Assembly: GCF_907165215.1 (NCBI RefSeq)
Contig: NZ_CAJRAY010000043.1
Coordinates: 110,190-174,189, forward strand
DNA: 64,000 nucleotides
DNA from: Thermobacillus xylanilyticus
Lineage (GTDB): Bacteria > Bacillota > Bacilli > Paenibacillales > Paenibacillaceae
Direction: 5' to 3'
The notes under the pieces are model-generated. The model searched no databases and was not told the DNA's origin. It saw only the letters and a list, made by a program, of their open reading frames with translations. Positions 9,198 through 17,844 of the stretch are shown here, one piece after another (positions within the stretch are counted from its first letter, which is position 1; each line of letters begins with the position of its first letter). Both the position numbers and the translations under genes were made by a program.

Positions 9198-10950
9198 GGA
9201 CCACCGCCTCCTCTCCCTGCAGCCGGGCCAGCTCCGCGTAATGGCCGCCCAGGCGCATCAGCTCGCGATGCGTCCCCCGCTCGACGATCCGGCCGCCGTC
9301 CATGACGATGATCAGGTCCGCATGCATGACCGCGCTGATCCGGTGCGCAATCATCAACGTCGTCTTGCCGCGGCGGGTCTTCCGCAAGTTGTGCAGGATG
9401 CGCGATTCGGTCACGGTGTCGACCGCGCTGACGCTGTCGTCCAGAATGAGGATCGGCGCTTCCTTGATCAGCCCGCGGGCGAGGCTGGTCCGCTGCCGCT
9501 GGCCGCCGGACAGCGTGAGGCCCCGCTCCCCGAGCTTCGTGTCGAAGCCGTCCGGGAACCCCGCGATATTGTCGTAAATGTCCGCCAGCCGTGCCGCGTC
9601 CTCGATCCGCCCACGCGATTCGGCGCGGTTGTGGAACGCGATGTTGTCCGCGATCGTCGTGCTGAACAGGAAGCCGTCCTGCGGCACATATCCGATGGCG
9701 GTGCGCAGACTCTCGAGCGTCGTCTCCCGGATGTCCTGTCCGGCGAGAAAAATGCTCCCGCGCGGCGGATCGTAGACGCGCAGCAGCAGCTTGACGAGCG
9801 TCGTCTTGCCGCTGCCGGTCCGGCCGACGATGCCGACCGTCATCCCCGGCCTTACGTCCAGCGTGATGTCCGACAGCGCCGGCCGTCCGGCGCCCGGATA
9901 GGTGAAGGTCAGGCCGCGGATCTCGATGGCCGCGGCGTCCTTCGGCAGCGACCGGGCGCCTTCCGCATCGGCGATGTCCGGCCGGATCGCAAGCAGCCGG
10001 TTCAGCCGCTCGAGCGAGGCGCGGGCGCGCTGCACCATGTTGATCACGTTGCCGATCTGCTGCAGCGGGTTCGCGATCATGCGCAGATACAGCGTCAGCT
10101 CGACGAAATGGCCGAGCGACAGTCTGCCCTGCAGCACGAGCACGCCGCCCCAGGTCATCGCCACCACGAGCGCCATGGCGCCGGCCAGCGGCAGCGACGC
10201 CTGGAACTTGCCGCTGAGCTTCACGAGCTCGTGCTGGTTCTCGCGGATCCGGTCGACCGTTTCTCCGAACCGCGAGCGGGCGATCGGCTCCGCCGCGAAC
10301 GTCTTCGTCACCTTGATGCCGCCGAACTGCTCTTCCGCCGATTCGGTCATCGCCGCCAGCGATTCCTGCACCTTGAGCGACTGATTGCGGATGCGCGGGC
10401 CGAACCTGACGACGAGGAACGGAATGGCGCCGAGCGGCAGAATGCTGACCGCCAGCACATGCAGCGGAATGCCGCTCAGCAGCATGATGGTCACGGAGGA
10501 GCACAGCAGCACGACGGCGTTCGTCAACTGGTTGAAGCCGTTGGCGATCGACTCCCGCACCGTCGTCACATCGTTCATCACGTAGCTGAGCAGTTTCCCG
10601 ATGCCGTTCTTCGAGAACCAGGCTTCGCTTAAGCCCGTGAAATGCCGGAACAGCCTCTGGCGCGTCGCAAACTCGAAATAGCGGCCGAGCCGATGATTGA
10701 TGTACTGGCCGACGCCGAACAGGACGCAGTAGCCGGCACCGATCGCGAGCAGCTCCAGGCCGCTGCGGCGCACCGCTTCGGCGGTCAGGCCGGACGCTTC
10801 CACCTGATCGGCGAAGTCGCCGAGGACGGCCGGATACAGCGCATGGATCATGTTCGCCAGCGCGATGGAGAGCGCCGCCAGCACGTAGTAGAACCCGTAT
10901 TTTCGGATCTGCGCGAGGATTAGACCAGGTTTGCCCAACCGGATGTTCAC
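9190..10950 (-). CDS. ABC exporter half-transporter, subunit with degenerate ATPase site
   Basis: About 586 residues: a six-helix exporter domain (residues ~15-310) and an ATPase domain with Walker A VGRTGSGKTT, signature LSGGQRQR and H-loop IAHRISA. Walker B reads ILILDDSVSAVDT, so the usual catalytic Glu is Asp, the mark of the non-consensus site in heterodimeric exporters. The start is a GTG at 10950 whose bases overlap the TGA stop of the MFS gene (GTGA), implying translational coupling; the reading frame runs open further upstream but that stretch is antisense of frame inside the MFS gene. It pairs with the next gene. Confidence 0.92.
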   Translation of the reverse strand: MNIRLGKPGLILAQIRKYGFYYVLAALSIALANMIHALYPAVLGDFADQVEASGLTAEAVRRSGLELLAIGAGYCVLFGVGQYINHRLGRYFEFATRQRLFRHFTGLSEAWFSKNGIGKLLSYVMNDVTTVRESIANGFNQLTNAVVLLCSSVTIMLLSGIPLHVLAVSILPLGAIPFLVVRFGPRIRNQSLKVQESLAAMTESAEEQFGGIKVTKTFAAEPIARSRFGETVDRIRENQHELVKLSGKFQASLPLAGAMALVVAMTWGGVLVLQGRLSLGHFVELTLYLRMIANPLQQIGNVINMVQRARASLERLNRLLAIRPDIADAEGARSLPKDAAAIEIRGLTFTYPGAGRPALSDITLDVRPGMTVGIVGRTGSGKTTLVKLLLRVYDPPRGSIFLAGQDIRETTLESLRTAIGYVPQDGFLFSTTIADNIAFHNRAESRGRIEDAARLADIYDNIAGFPDGFDTKLGERGLTLSGGQRQRTSLARGLIKEAPILILDDSVSAVDTVTESRILHNLRKTRRGKTTLMIAHRISAVMHADLIIVMDGGRIVERGTHRELMRLGGHYAELARLQGEEAVVHG

Positions 10951-12203
10951 CTGCTTTCTGCCGGCTGCCGCCCCGGCTTTTCGACAAGGAAGACGATCAG
11001 CGTCTGCGTGATCGCCGCTCCGAACAGGACGACCGGAAGCTGCGCGGACTCGAGGTCGCCCGCGAACACGAGCAGCGCCGCGATGGACAGGACGCGGCCG
11101 GCGTTCAGGAACGTCTCCCGCATGACGACGGCTTCGTTGCGAAGCTGGCCTTTCAGCGGCAGCAGCGCGATTTGGCGATAGTAATGGTTCGACAAGGTAT
11201 TGTGCATCAGCGGATTGCTGAGCGAGAACAGGATCATGAACACGGCGACGGTCCAGAACGTGAAATCGATGAACAAGAAAGCGGCGCCCAGCGAGACGCC
11301 GACCGACGACAGCAGGACGTACAGCCTGCCGAGATGCTCGCGGGCGAAGCGCGAGATGATGAAGCTGGACAGAATGACGAGCCCGGAGAAAAAGATCGTC
11401 AAATAGCCGACCCAATCCTCCCGCCCGACCGTTTTGTACAGCATGATGTTCGGCAGAAACAGCGTGATGCCCTGGAACAGCCCCCACAGGAAGAACGCGA
11501 GGAGCGCCTTCAGCCAGTCGGGCTGTCTGCGCAGCGCCAGCGGCACCAGATTCATGTAGAACGCCTTGTGGCGCAATTCCGAAGGCCGGATGCGCAGGCT
11601 GATCAGCGCCGCGGCGACGAACAGGACGAGCGACAGCGAGAACGTGGCCAGATAGCCCGTAAGCCCTTCCATCATGCCGATGATCGTGCCGGCGACCGCC
11701 GGACCGGCCAGCCCCGCCAGGTTGAAGAAGGTTGTGTTGAGCCCGAGGAACCGGATCCGGTTCGCGCCGGTGGACACGTCGTACATCAGGACGAGATAGG
11801 CCGTCCAGTACATGCCGGAAGCGAAACCGTTGAAGAGTCCGAACAGGATGTAATATTTGACCACGGCCGTGCCGGCGGCGATGACCAGCAGGTAGAACAG
11901 CGCCGTGAGCACGATGCCGATCCGGTACGTGACGAGCCGGTCGGTCCGCTTCGCGAGCCAGGCCCCGGCGAGAAATCCGACGGGGGTCAGCAGGAACACG
12001 ATGATGTTGTAAATGCCGTTGACGGCAAGGTCCTCGGTCAGACGCCACAGATACAGGTTCAGGAACAGGCCTGCCATCGAAGCGCCGAACTGGAACAAAC
12101 TGTGGATGCCGATCGTCAGGACCGCTTCGGCTGACAGGCGCCGGCTCGGATCGACGGTGCTTCCCGCCCGCGCAAGCGCCTTCATCCGGGACCATAAGCC
12201 CAT
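10947..12203 (-). CDS. MFS transporter
   Basis: About 418 residues and 12 predicted membrane helices. The start at 12203 has GGAAGGGGAAGA upstream; the extension to 12317 is unlikely. The family is the major facilitator superfamily, visible in the segment VGFLAGAWLAKRTDRLVTYRIG between helices 2 and 3, which is the conserved loop position (normally G-x-x-x-D-R-x-G-R-R). It is the first gene of an operon with a heterodimeric ABC exporter, so the three proteins probably export related compounds. Its substrate cannot be deduced. Confidence 0.88.
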   Translation of the reverse strand: MGLWSRMKALARAGSTVDPSRRLSAEAVLTIGIHSLFQFGASMAGLFLNLYLWRLTEDLAVNGIYNIIVFLLTPVGFLAGAWLAKRTDRLVTYRIGIVLTALFYLLVIAAGTAVVKYYILFGLFNGFASGMYWTAYLVLMYDVSTGANRIRFLGLNTTFFNLAGLAGPAVAGTIIGMMEGLTGYLATFSLSLVLFVAAALISLRIRPSELRHKAFYMNLVPLALRRQPDWLKALLAFFLWGLFQGITLFLPNIMLYKTVGREDWVGYLTIFFSGLVILSSFIISRFAREHLGRLYVLLSSVGVSLGAAFLFIDFTFWTVAVFMILFSLSNPLMHNTLSNHYYRQIALLPLKGQLRNEAVVMRETFLNAGRVLSIAALLVFAGDLESAQLPVVLFGAAITQTLIVFLVEKPGRQPAESR

Positions 12204-12252
12204 GCTGTCTTCCCCTTCCGGTGCCATTGTCCGGTAATGCCGCTTGCCCCCT

Positions 12253-12280
12253 ATTGTAGACCCCCCTGCCGTGAAAGCAA
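12253..12280 (-). promoter_or_regulatory. Promoter of the MFS/ABC exporter operon
   Basis: On the minus strand TTGCTT (12275-12280) is followed after 16 bases by TACAAT (12253-12258), about 50 bp before the MFS start codon. Confidence 0.6.
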
Positions 12281-12336
12281 ACGGAACAAGGCCGGCTCTG
12301 GCGCGTTCTCGCGTCATACCGGCCCGTTATCCCGCA

Positions 12337-13749
12337 TTATCCGCCGCTTTTCAGCCAATTGAGCACGTCATCCAGCGTCTCGACCGGCACGATGGTCAGG
12401 TCCGGCGCGCCCCGGCGCGCCTCTTCCTCCTGTCCCGCCGGCACGAAGAAGACGTCCGCGCCCGTCCGGCTGACCGCATACGCCTTCTGCCGGACGCCGC
12501 CGACCGGGCCGATGACGCCGCCCGGGCCGATCGTGCCGGTGCCCGCGACGTGCAGTCCCCCGGTGACGCCGCCCGGCGTCCATTGGTCAAGCAGCGCGAG
12601 CGCCAGCATCGCCCCGTGCGACGGGCCGCCCTCGTGCATGAAATACCGCCGGTAGGCGATGCCGTCCGGCACATCCGGGTCGAGCGCGTTCTCGACGATG
12701 ATGCCGAACACCGCCCGCTCCGGCTCGTCTTCCGCCGGCCGCGTCGCCGCCGTGACGACCGTCTCGGTCCCGCCCCGCAGCACGGTGAGCCCGGCCGGCT
12801 CGCCCGGCGCAATCTGCCGCATCGCCTCGGTCAGGTCGGCGATGGACTGGACGGCGCGGCCGTTCACCGCCGTAATGATGTCGCCCGCATGCAGCACGCC
12901 CGCGGCCGGGCTGTCCTTCAGCACGGCGGTGACGCGCGCGCCCCGCATGCGGATGCCTTCGCCGCGGCCCGCCCGCTCCCCGGCGATGGCGGCGCCCGCG
13001 GCTTCCGCATCGAGCTTCAGGCTGCGGACGAGCTCGTCGTATTCGGCGAGCGGCATGCCGATGGTCTCGATCGGCTCGAATTCGTAGTGGGGGAAGAGCC
13101 GCGCGTACAACCGGTCGGCGAGGAAAGCCGGCCGGCCGATGACGAGCACGCCGTCGATCCGTCCCTTCGGCTCGCCGTCCGCGGCGCGGGCGTACCGGCT
13201 GACGTCGAACGTCAGGCCGGGGGTGGTCACGATCTCGCCCGTCGGCCAGAAGAGCAGGGCCAGCAGGGCGAGCGTGGCCCCGAAGGCGCGCAGCGTGCGC
13301 GCCGGCACGCGCCGGTGCCGCCGGCGCCGCTCGGCGCAGGCCAGGTCGGCGAACGCCGCGAGCCACGCGACCCCGAGCGCGCCGAGCGCCGTGAACATGC
13401 GCGCCGGTTCCAGGCTGATCATGAAGACGGCCGCGCAGGCGGCCGCGCCCAGGACGGCGGCTGCCGCGGGCGGAATAAGCGCCCGCGCGTGAACGCCGTC
13501 CGCGAGCCCTTCCGCGAGGCGGAAGGCCGCTGCCGCCGCCCAGAGCGCCGGCGGCAGCGCGAGCGCGTACACGAGCGCGTCGAGCGCGTCGATCCAGCGC
13601 ATGCCGCCGGGCAGCGGCAAGGGGTCGGGCAGCCAGACGAGCTGCCCGATGACGCAGAGCGCGAGCGCCGCCGCCATGCCCGCCGCATGCAGCCGCTCCG
13701 CCCGGCCGCCCGCCGGCGCCGAAGCAGGGACAGAGTCCTGTTTCTCCAT
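12337..13749 (-). CDS. Membrane-anchored PDZ-Lon type serine protease (S16 family)
   Basis: 470 residues. The first ~190 hold four or five membrane helices, more than the single anchor of the related YlbL. A PDZ domain follows around residues 255-330 (VTAVLKDSPAAGVLHAGDIITAVNG). The C-terminal ~120 residues are the Lon proteolytic domain, with the Ser-Lys dyad visible as the Ser of GGPSHGAM and the Lys of GGVRQKAYA. It should cut membrane or extracytoplasmic proteins without ATP. Translation from the ATG at 13749 is assumed. It is divergent from the LTA-synthase-like gene with 110 bp between them. Confidence 0.9.
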   Translation of the reverse strand: MEKQDSVPASAPAGGRAERLHAAGMAAALALCVIGQLVWLPDPLPLPGGMRWIDALDALVYALALPPALWAAAAAFRLAEGLADGVHARALIPPAAAAVLGAAACAAVFMISLEPARMFTALGALGVAWLAAFADLACAERRRRHRRVPARTLRAFGATLALLALLFWPTGEIVTTPGLTFDVSRYARAADGEPKGRIDGVLVIGRPAFLADRLYARLFPHYEFEPIETIGMPLAEYDELVRSLKLDAEAAGAAIAGERAGRGEGIRMRGARVTAVLKDSPAAGVLHAGDIITAVNGRAVQSIADLTEAMRQIAPGEPAGLTVLRGGTETVVTAATRPAEDEPERAVFGIIVENALDPDVPDGIAYRRYFMHEGGPSHGAMLALALLDQWTPGGVTGGLHVAGTGTIGPGGVIGPVGGVRQKAYAVSRTGADVFFVPAGQEEEARRGAPDLTIVPVETLDDVLNWLKSGG

Positions 13750-13859
13750 ATACGAAATCGCTCCGTTTCCGCAGATTCCGCCTCTATTGTATCACGGACT
13801 TCTCTTGGCCGCCCGCGTTGCGCTATGATGTTATGGTGAAGAGATAGGGGGATCATGAA

Positions 13860-15761
13860 ATGAATGAGCGCGTACGTGAGGCGCTGCGCAGTCCGTTCGC
13901 GGTGTTCACGGTGCTGCTGGCCGTCAAGTTCTACATGGCATCAAGCGTCGTCTTCGACGGTTCCGTCTGGAACCCGCTGATCACCTCGCTGCCTTCGGTA
14001 TGGGCGGCTTTCGCGCTGATCGAGCTGCTGGCGGACAAACGCAAGACACTTGCCTATGCGATCGTCGATCTCATTTATACCTGCGTCTATTTCGCCGTCA
14101 TCATGTATTACAAATATTTCGGCATCATCGTCACCTACCACGCCTTTTCGCAGATCGGACAAGTCAAGGAAGTGAAGGGGAGCGTTTTTCAACTGATGCA
14201 TCCCTACTTCCTGCTCATCTTCGCCGATCTCGTCGTCATCGCGCTGCTCGCCGCAAGGCACCGCGGATTCCGGCGCTGGGCGTCGCGTCCGCGGCCGAGC
14301 CGCGCATACCGCATGGGAGCGGCCGTCCTGTTCATCGTCATGCTCGTCATCTGCGCCCTGCAGGTCGTGCCGAACCGGGGCATCGTGAACGAGCTTGCGC
14401 GGGCCGAGCGGATGGGCATCATCAACTATGAGGTCGACGTCATGCTGACGTCGAGACGGGAAGCGCTGCTTGAGCCTTCCGTCGTCACGCCGGCCGCCGT
14501 GCGGGAAGTGAAGCGGCTGCAGCAGACGGCCGTCCCCGCGTACTGGAGTGCGGCGGGCGGGCGGCATGTGATTTTCATCCAGCTCGAAGCGTTCCAGACG
14601 ATCCTGCTCGACCTGAAAGTGGACGGCGTCGAAGTCACGCCGGTCCTCAACCGGCTCAAGGAGGAAGGGGTCTATTTCCCCCGGTTCTTCCAGCAGGTCG
14701 GCGCGGGCAACACATCCGATGCCGAGTATACGGCGAACACATCCCTGCTGACGCCGCCGGCCGGCGCCGCTTCCGAGACATACGGCCGCAAGGCGCTGCC
14801 GAGCCTCCCGAAGCTGCTGCATGCGCGGGGATACGAGACGGTCACGTTCCACACGAATGACGTGAAGTTCTGGCATCGCGATGCGTTGTACCCCGCACTC
14901 GGCTTCGACCGGTACTACGACCAGCAGTTCTTCCGGGATGAAGACTTTGTCCATTTCGGCTCTTCCGACGAGGTGCTGTACCGGAAAAGCGTCGCCGAGC
15001 TCAAGGCTCTGGCGGACGAAGGGCAGAAGGTGTATGCGAATCTCATTTCGATGTCCGCGCATCATCCGTTCAATCTGCCCGCCCACAAGGACACGTTCGA
15101 TCTGCCCGAGCGGTTCCGCGGCACGTTCGTCGGCGACTATCTGCGCTCGCAGCACTATGCGGACAAGGCGCTCGGCCTGTTCAGCGAGGAAATGAAAGCG
15201 GCGGGACTGTGGGAGAACAGTCTGATCGTCATTTACGGCGACCATATGGGCATGCCCGTCTACTCGCTGACGAAGGAAGACCGGTCGCTGCTGAAAGAGC
15301 TGCTCGGCAGAACGTACGGCTATTACGACATGCTGCGCGTGCCGCTGCTGATCATCGCGCCGGGCGCGCTCGAACCGCAGACGATCGAGACCGTCGGCGG
15401 CCAAACCGACATCATGCCGACCGTCGCAAATCTGGTCGGCGTCCGGCTCGACGGCAGCGTCGTCTTCGGCCAGGATCTGCTCAATTACCGCAGCAACCTG
15501 CTGCCGATCCGCTATTATCTGCCTACGGGATCGTTCATTAATGACTACGCCATCTTCGTGCCCGGTGAAAGGTTTGAGGACGGCACGGTCTATCCGCTGG
15601 ACGGCGGCAAACCGGCCGGCACGGACAGCGTCGGAGCGGACGGCTCGCCGCTTGTGACCGAGGACGAGTACCGGCGCGCGCTCGACCTGTTCCGCATGTC
15701 GCACAGTTACGTTTCGCAGCTGCCCGAAAGGCCGCAGGAAGGCGGGCGGCAATCGAGCTGA
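13860..15761 (+). CDS. LTA synthase family sulfatase-like enzyme
   Basis: 633 residues. Five membrane helices occupy residues 1-180, followed by an extracytoplasmic alkaline-phosphatase-fold domain of the LtaS type. The likely nucleophile is Thr285 in GAGNTSDAEYT; metal-binding residues are suggested by FIQLEAFQ and VIYGDHMGMP. Members transfer glycerol-phosphate from phosphatidylglycerol to make lipoteichoic acid or its primer. The C-terminal tail past the catalytic domain ends PQEGGRQSS. AGGGGG lies about 9 bases before the ATG. A terminator follows directly. Whether this is a polymerase or a primase cannot be decided here. Confidence 0.92.
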   Translation: MNERVREALRSPFAVFTVLLAVKFYMASSVVFDGSVWNPLITSLPSVWAAFALIELLADKRKTLAYAIVDLIYTCVYFAVIMYYKYFGIIVTYHAFSQIGQVKEVKGSVFQLMHPYFLLIFADLVVIALLAARHRGFRRWASRPRPSRAYRMGAAVLFIVMLVICALQVVPNRGIVNELARAERMGIINYEVDVMLTSRREALLEPSVVTPAAVREVKRLQQTAVPAYWSAAGGRHVIFIQLEAFQTILLDLKVDGVEVTPVLNRLKEEGVYFPRFFQQVGAGNTSDAEYTANTSLLTPPAGAASETYGRKALPSLPKLLHARGYETVTFHTNDVKFWHRDALYPALGFDRYYDQQFFRDEDFVHFGSSDEVLYRKSVAELKALADEGQKVYANLISMSAHHPFNLPAHKDTFDLPERFRGTFVGDYLRSQHYADKALGLFSEEMKAAGLWENSLIVIYGDHMGMPVYSLTKEDRSLLKELLGRTYGYYDMLRVPLLIIAPGALEPQTIETVGGQTDIMPTVANLVGVRLDGSVVFGQDLLNYRSNLLPIRYYLPTGSFINDYAIFVPGERFEDGTVYPLDGGKPAGTDSVGADGSPLVTEDEYRRALDLFRMSHSYVSQLPERPQEGGRQSS

Positions 15762-15788
15762 CGTTTTTGAGGTTACGTTGAGAAAAGC

Positions 15789-15820
15789 GGCTGCCTGACA
15801 CGGATCGGGCGGCCTTTTTT
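15789..15820 (+). terminator. Intrinsic terminator of the LTA synthase-like gene
   Basis: GGCTGCC pairs with GGCGGCC across a 12-base loop, followed by TTTTTT, 27 bp after the stop codon. Confidence 0.75.
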
Positions 15821-16011
15821 GCTTGGGCTGCTTCCGCCATTCCGCCCCCGGGTGGGGCAAAACCCCGACCCCGGTCCAGACCCGAAAACCGCCGCGGGAC
15901 CGTTACGGTCATCTTTTGCCGAACGCTACAATAAGATCAACAAGGGATCATTCAGGCGACCGAAGGATCGGCGCATCGGGCGCCGGCCCGCTCAGGAAAG
16001 GAGATACGCTC

Positions 16012-16212
16012 ATGCGGAAACTTTATCGATCCAGGACGGACCACAAGCTGACCGGTCTGTGCGGCGGCATCGCGGCGTGGCTGGGCATCGATTCGACGAT
16101 CGTCCGCCTCATCGCCGTCATTTCGGCGGTGTGCAGTTTCGGCACCATGGTGCTGATCTATATTCTGTGCAGTCTGGTCGTCCCGTCCGAGCCGCGCATG
16201 CACCCCTTTTGA
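16012..16212 (+). CDS. PspC domain protein
   Basis: 66 residues, a complete minimal PspC protein. The N-terminal motif KLYRSRTDHKLTGLCGGIA followed by AWLGIDSTIVRLIAVI is diagnostic, and one membrane helix (residues ~35-58) precedes the VVPSEP end. AAAGGAG lies 8 bases before the ATG. The frame extends upstream to 15823 but that part is noncoding in appearance. PspC proteins belong to the envelope-stress response; the PspA-like gene starts 88 bp downstream, which supports that role. Confidence 0.92.
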   Translation: MRKLYRSRTDHKLTGLCGGIAAWLGIDSTIVRLIAVISAVCSFGTMVLIYILCSLVVPSEPRMHPF

Positions 16213-16299
16213 CCCGCAACTTGACCACCGGCAACGCTGGCGGACGCTGGTCTGACCATTTTTCCCATCCATAACCGATTTGCGAAAGGAGCACAAACG

Positions 16300-16992
16300 A
16301 TGAGCAACCTCTGGAAACGACTCGCCGACGTCGCGAAAGCTACGGCCCATGAAGCGCTGGACAGACTGGAAGACCCCGTTATGATGCTGAACCACTACAT
16401 CCGCGAGATGGAGGAGGAGCTGGACGACGCGCAGGAAGCGCTGCTCAGCCAGCGGGCGGTCGAACGGACCACGCTGCTCCGTCACCAGGAATACCTCCGG
16501 ATCGCCGCCGAGCTGGAGACGCGCGCATCCGAAGCGCTGGCCGCCGGCCGGGAAGCCGAAGCGAAAGCCGCCCTTGCGGATAAGCTGGCTTTCGAGCAGA
16601 AGGCGGCGCAGTATCTGACCTGGCATGAGGAAGCCGGCGGGCGCGCAGCCGAGCTGGAAGCGAAGATCGAGCAGGCGAAGGCGGAACTGGCCCGTCTGCG
16701 CGAGAAGCGCCTCGAACTGACCGCGCGGGCGGAGAAGGCGGCGGCAGCGGGCGCCGGGAACACCCATTGGGGCTTCGGCGCCAAGGCGGTCGGCGGCATC
16801 TCCGAAATCGGGCGTGCCGCGGCGCGCGGGTTCGAGCGGATTGAGGAGAAAATTTTGCAGTGGGAAGCGGAAAATGAGTCGCGCAAAGCCCGCGGCGCAT
16901 ACTGGAACCCTCCCGCACCGCACACCGTCGACGCCGAGCAGGTCGACGAGCAGCTTGAAGCGCTGCGCCGCAAGCAGTCGGGCGCCAATTGA
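16300..16992 (+). CDS. PspA/IM30 family protein
   Basis: 230 residues, almost entirely alpha-helical coiled coil (residues 1-160), with the typical start LWKRLADVAKATAHEALDRLEDPVMMLNHYIREMEEEL-like and heptads rich in Ala/Glu/Arg. Members assemble on the inner face of the membrane as ESCRT-III-like scaffolds that protect it under stress. The C-terminal part (residues 165-230) is less helical and Pro-rich. GAAAGGAG lies 8 bases before the ATG. It probably forms a unit with the upstream PspC gene. Confidence 0.92.
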   Translation: MSNLWKRLADVAKATAHEALDRLEDPVMMLNHYIREMEEELDDAQEALLSQRAVERTTLLRHQEYLRIAAELETRASEALAAGREAEAKAALADKLAFEQKAAQYLTWHEEAGGRAAELEAKIEQAKAELARLREKRLELTARAEKAAAAGAGNTHWGFGAKAVGGISEIGRAAARGFERIEEKILQWEAENESRKARGAYWNPPAPHTVDAEQVDEQLEALRRKQSGAN

Positions 16993-17065
16993 CAGCATTC
17001 CGGGATGGAAGGCTTCGCGCATGGCGCGGAGCCTTCCGATCCCTCGTGTCCATCCCCCGTCCGTC

Positions 17066-17094
17066 TTGACACCCTTCCCGTACGGCCGTATAGT
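17066..17094 (+). promoter_or_regulatory. Promoter of the padR-type regulator gene
   Basis: A consensus TTGACA (17066-17071), 17-base spacer and TATAGT (17089-17094) lie just before a palindromic operator and 55 bp before the GTG start. Confidence 0.85.
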
Positions 17095-17107
17095 GGAAAC
17101 CAGATAG

Positions 17108-17117
17108 CCAACGTTGG
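17108..17117. promoter_or_regulatory. Probable PadR operator 1
   Basis: The perfect palindrome CCAACGTTGG, followed by ATATCCAA, sits at the expected transcription start of the regulator gene. The same core recurs before the ABC exporter gene at 17803. Position over the start site fits autorepression. Confidence 0.7.
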
Positions 17118-17148
17118 ATATCCAATCTTAGGACAGGAGCATGCCGCT

Positions 17149-17691
17149 GTGAATGCAACGAATTTGATCGTGCTCGGCTTTCTCCGCATGCGGCCGATGC
17201 ACGGCTACGAAATTCAGCAGTTGATTCAGCAGAGCCGCATGGACGACTGGGCGAATCTGCTCTCCGGCTCCATCTACTATGCGCTGGGCAAGCTGGAACA
17301 GGACGGCTTGATCCGCGCCGAGGCGGAAGTGCGGACCGGCAACCGGCTGCGCAAGATTTACGCCATTACGGATGAAGGCGAGGCGCAATTCCGGGAGATG
17401 GTCCGCGAAGCGTTGACGCTCAGCCCCCACTCGATGAAATCCGATCTGGCGCTCGGGCTCGCCTGGATTGACGCCGTACCGCGGGAAGAAGCGATCCGGA
17501 TGCTCGAGCGGAACCTGGAGCAAGTGGAGCGGACTCGGGAGCAATGGCTCGTCGGCCGGGAGATCAAAGGCAGTTACGGTCTGTCGCCGATCGTCATGGC
17601 CGCCTTCGACAACGCCATCGGCGTGCTGGAACTGGACATCGCCTATCTGAAGCGTCTGATCGCGCTGCTGCGGGAAGAGCCAACGGACTGA
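17149..17691 (+). CDS. PadR family transcriptional regulator
   Basis: About 180 residues. An N-terminal winged helix typical of PadR reads LIVLGFLRMRPMHGYEIQQLIQQ and then SIYYALGKLEQDGLI (the recognition region), followed by a C-terminal helical dimerisation part as in the longer (Vir-like) PadR proteins. The start is the GTG at 17149 with AGGAG 9 bases upstream; the upstream open frame crosses the promoter and is not used. The gene is followed by an ABC exporter pair and shares an operator with it, so it most likely represses the exporter until an inducing compound binds. Confidence 0.92.
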   Translation: MNATNLIVLGFLRMRPMHGYEIQQLIQQSRMDDWANLLSGSIYYALGKLEQDGLIRAEAEVRTGNRLRKIYAITDEGEAQFREMVREALTLSPHSMKSDLALGLAWIDAVPREEAIRMLERNLEQVERTREQWLVGREIKGSYGLSPIVMAAFDNAIGVLELDIAYLKRLIALLREEPTD

Positions 17692-17802
17692 TATCCGACC
17701 CGGGACTGCGGCCTGCAACTGCCCCGGCCGCCCGCAGCCTTAAATCGAATACCGCACATGCCCGATGGCCGCGCATGCCGCGGCTCTTGCGTGCCTAAAT
17801 AT

Positions 17803-17812
17803 CCAACGTTGG
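17803..17812. promoter_or_regulatory. Probable PadR operator 2, before the ABC exporter
   Basis: A second copy of CCAACGTTGG, flanked by AAATAT and TTATATAACATTGG, lies 33 bp before the exporter ATPase start. ATATAA next to it may be the -10 element, so binding would block transcription. A clear -35 was not found. Confidence 0.68.
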
Positions 17813-17844
17813 TTATATAACATTGGCTAAAAGGAGTGTTCCCC

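Noticed and set aside
9190-12195. A 1001-codon frame that could look like an MFS-ABC fusion
   Set aside because: The first 415 codons are an out-of-frame reading of the MFS gene. The ABC gene starts at the GTG overlapping the MFS stop.
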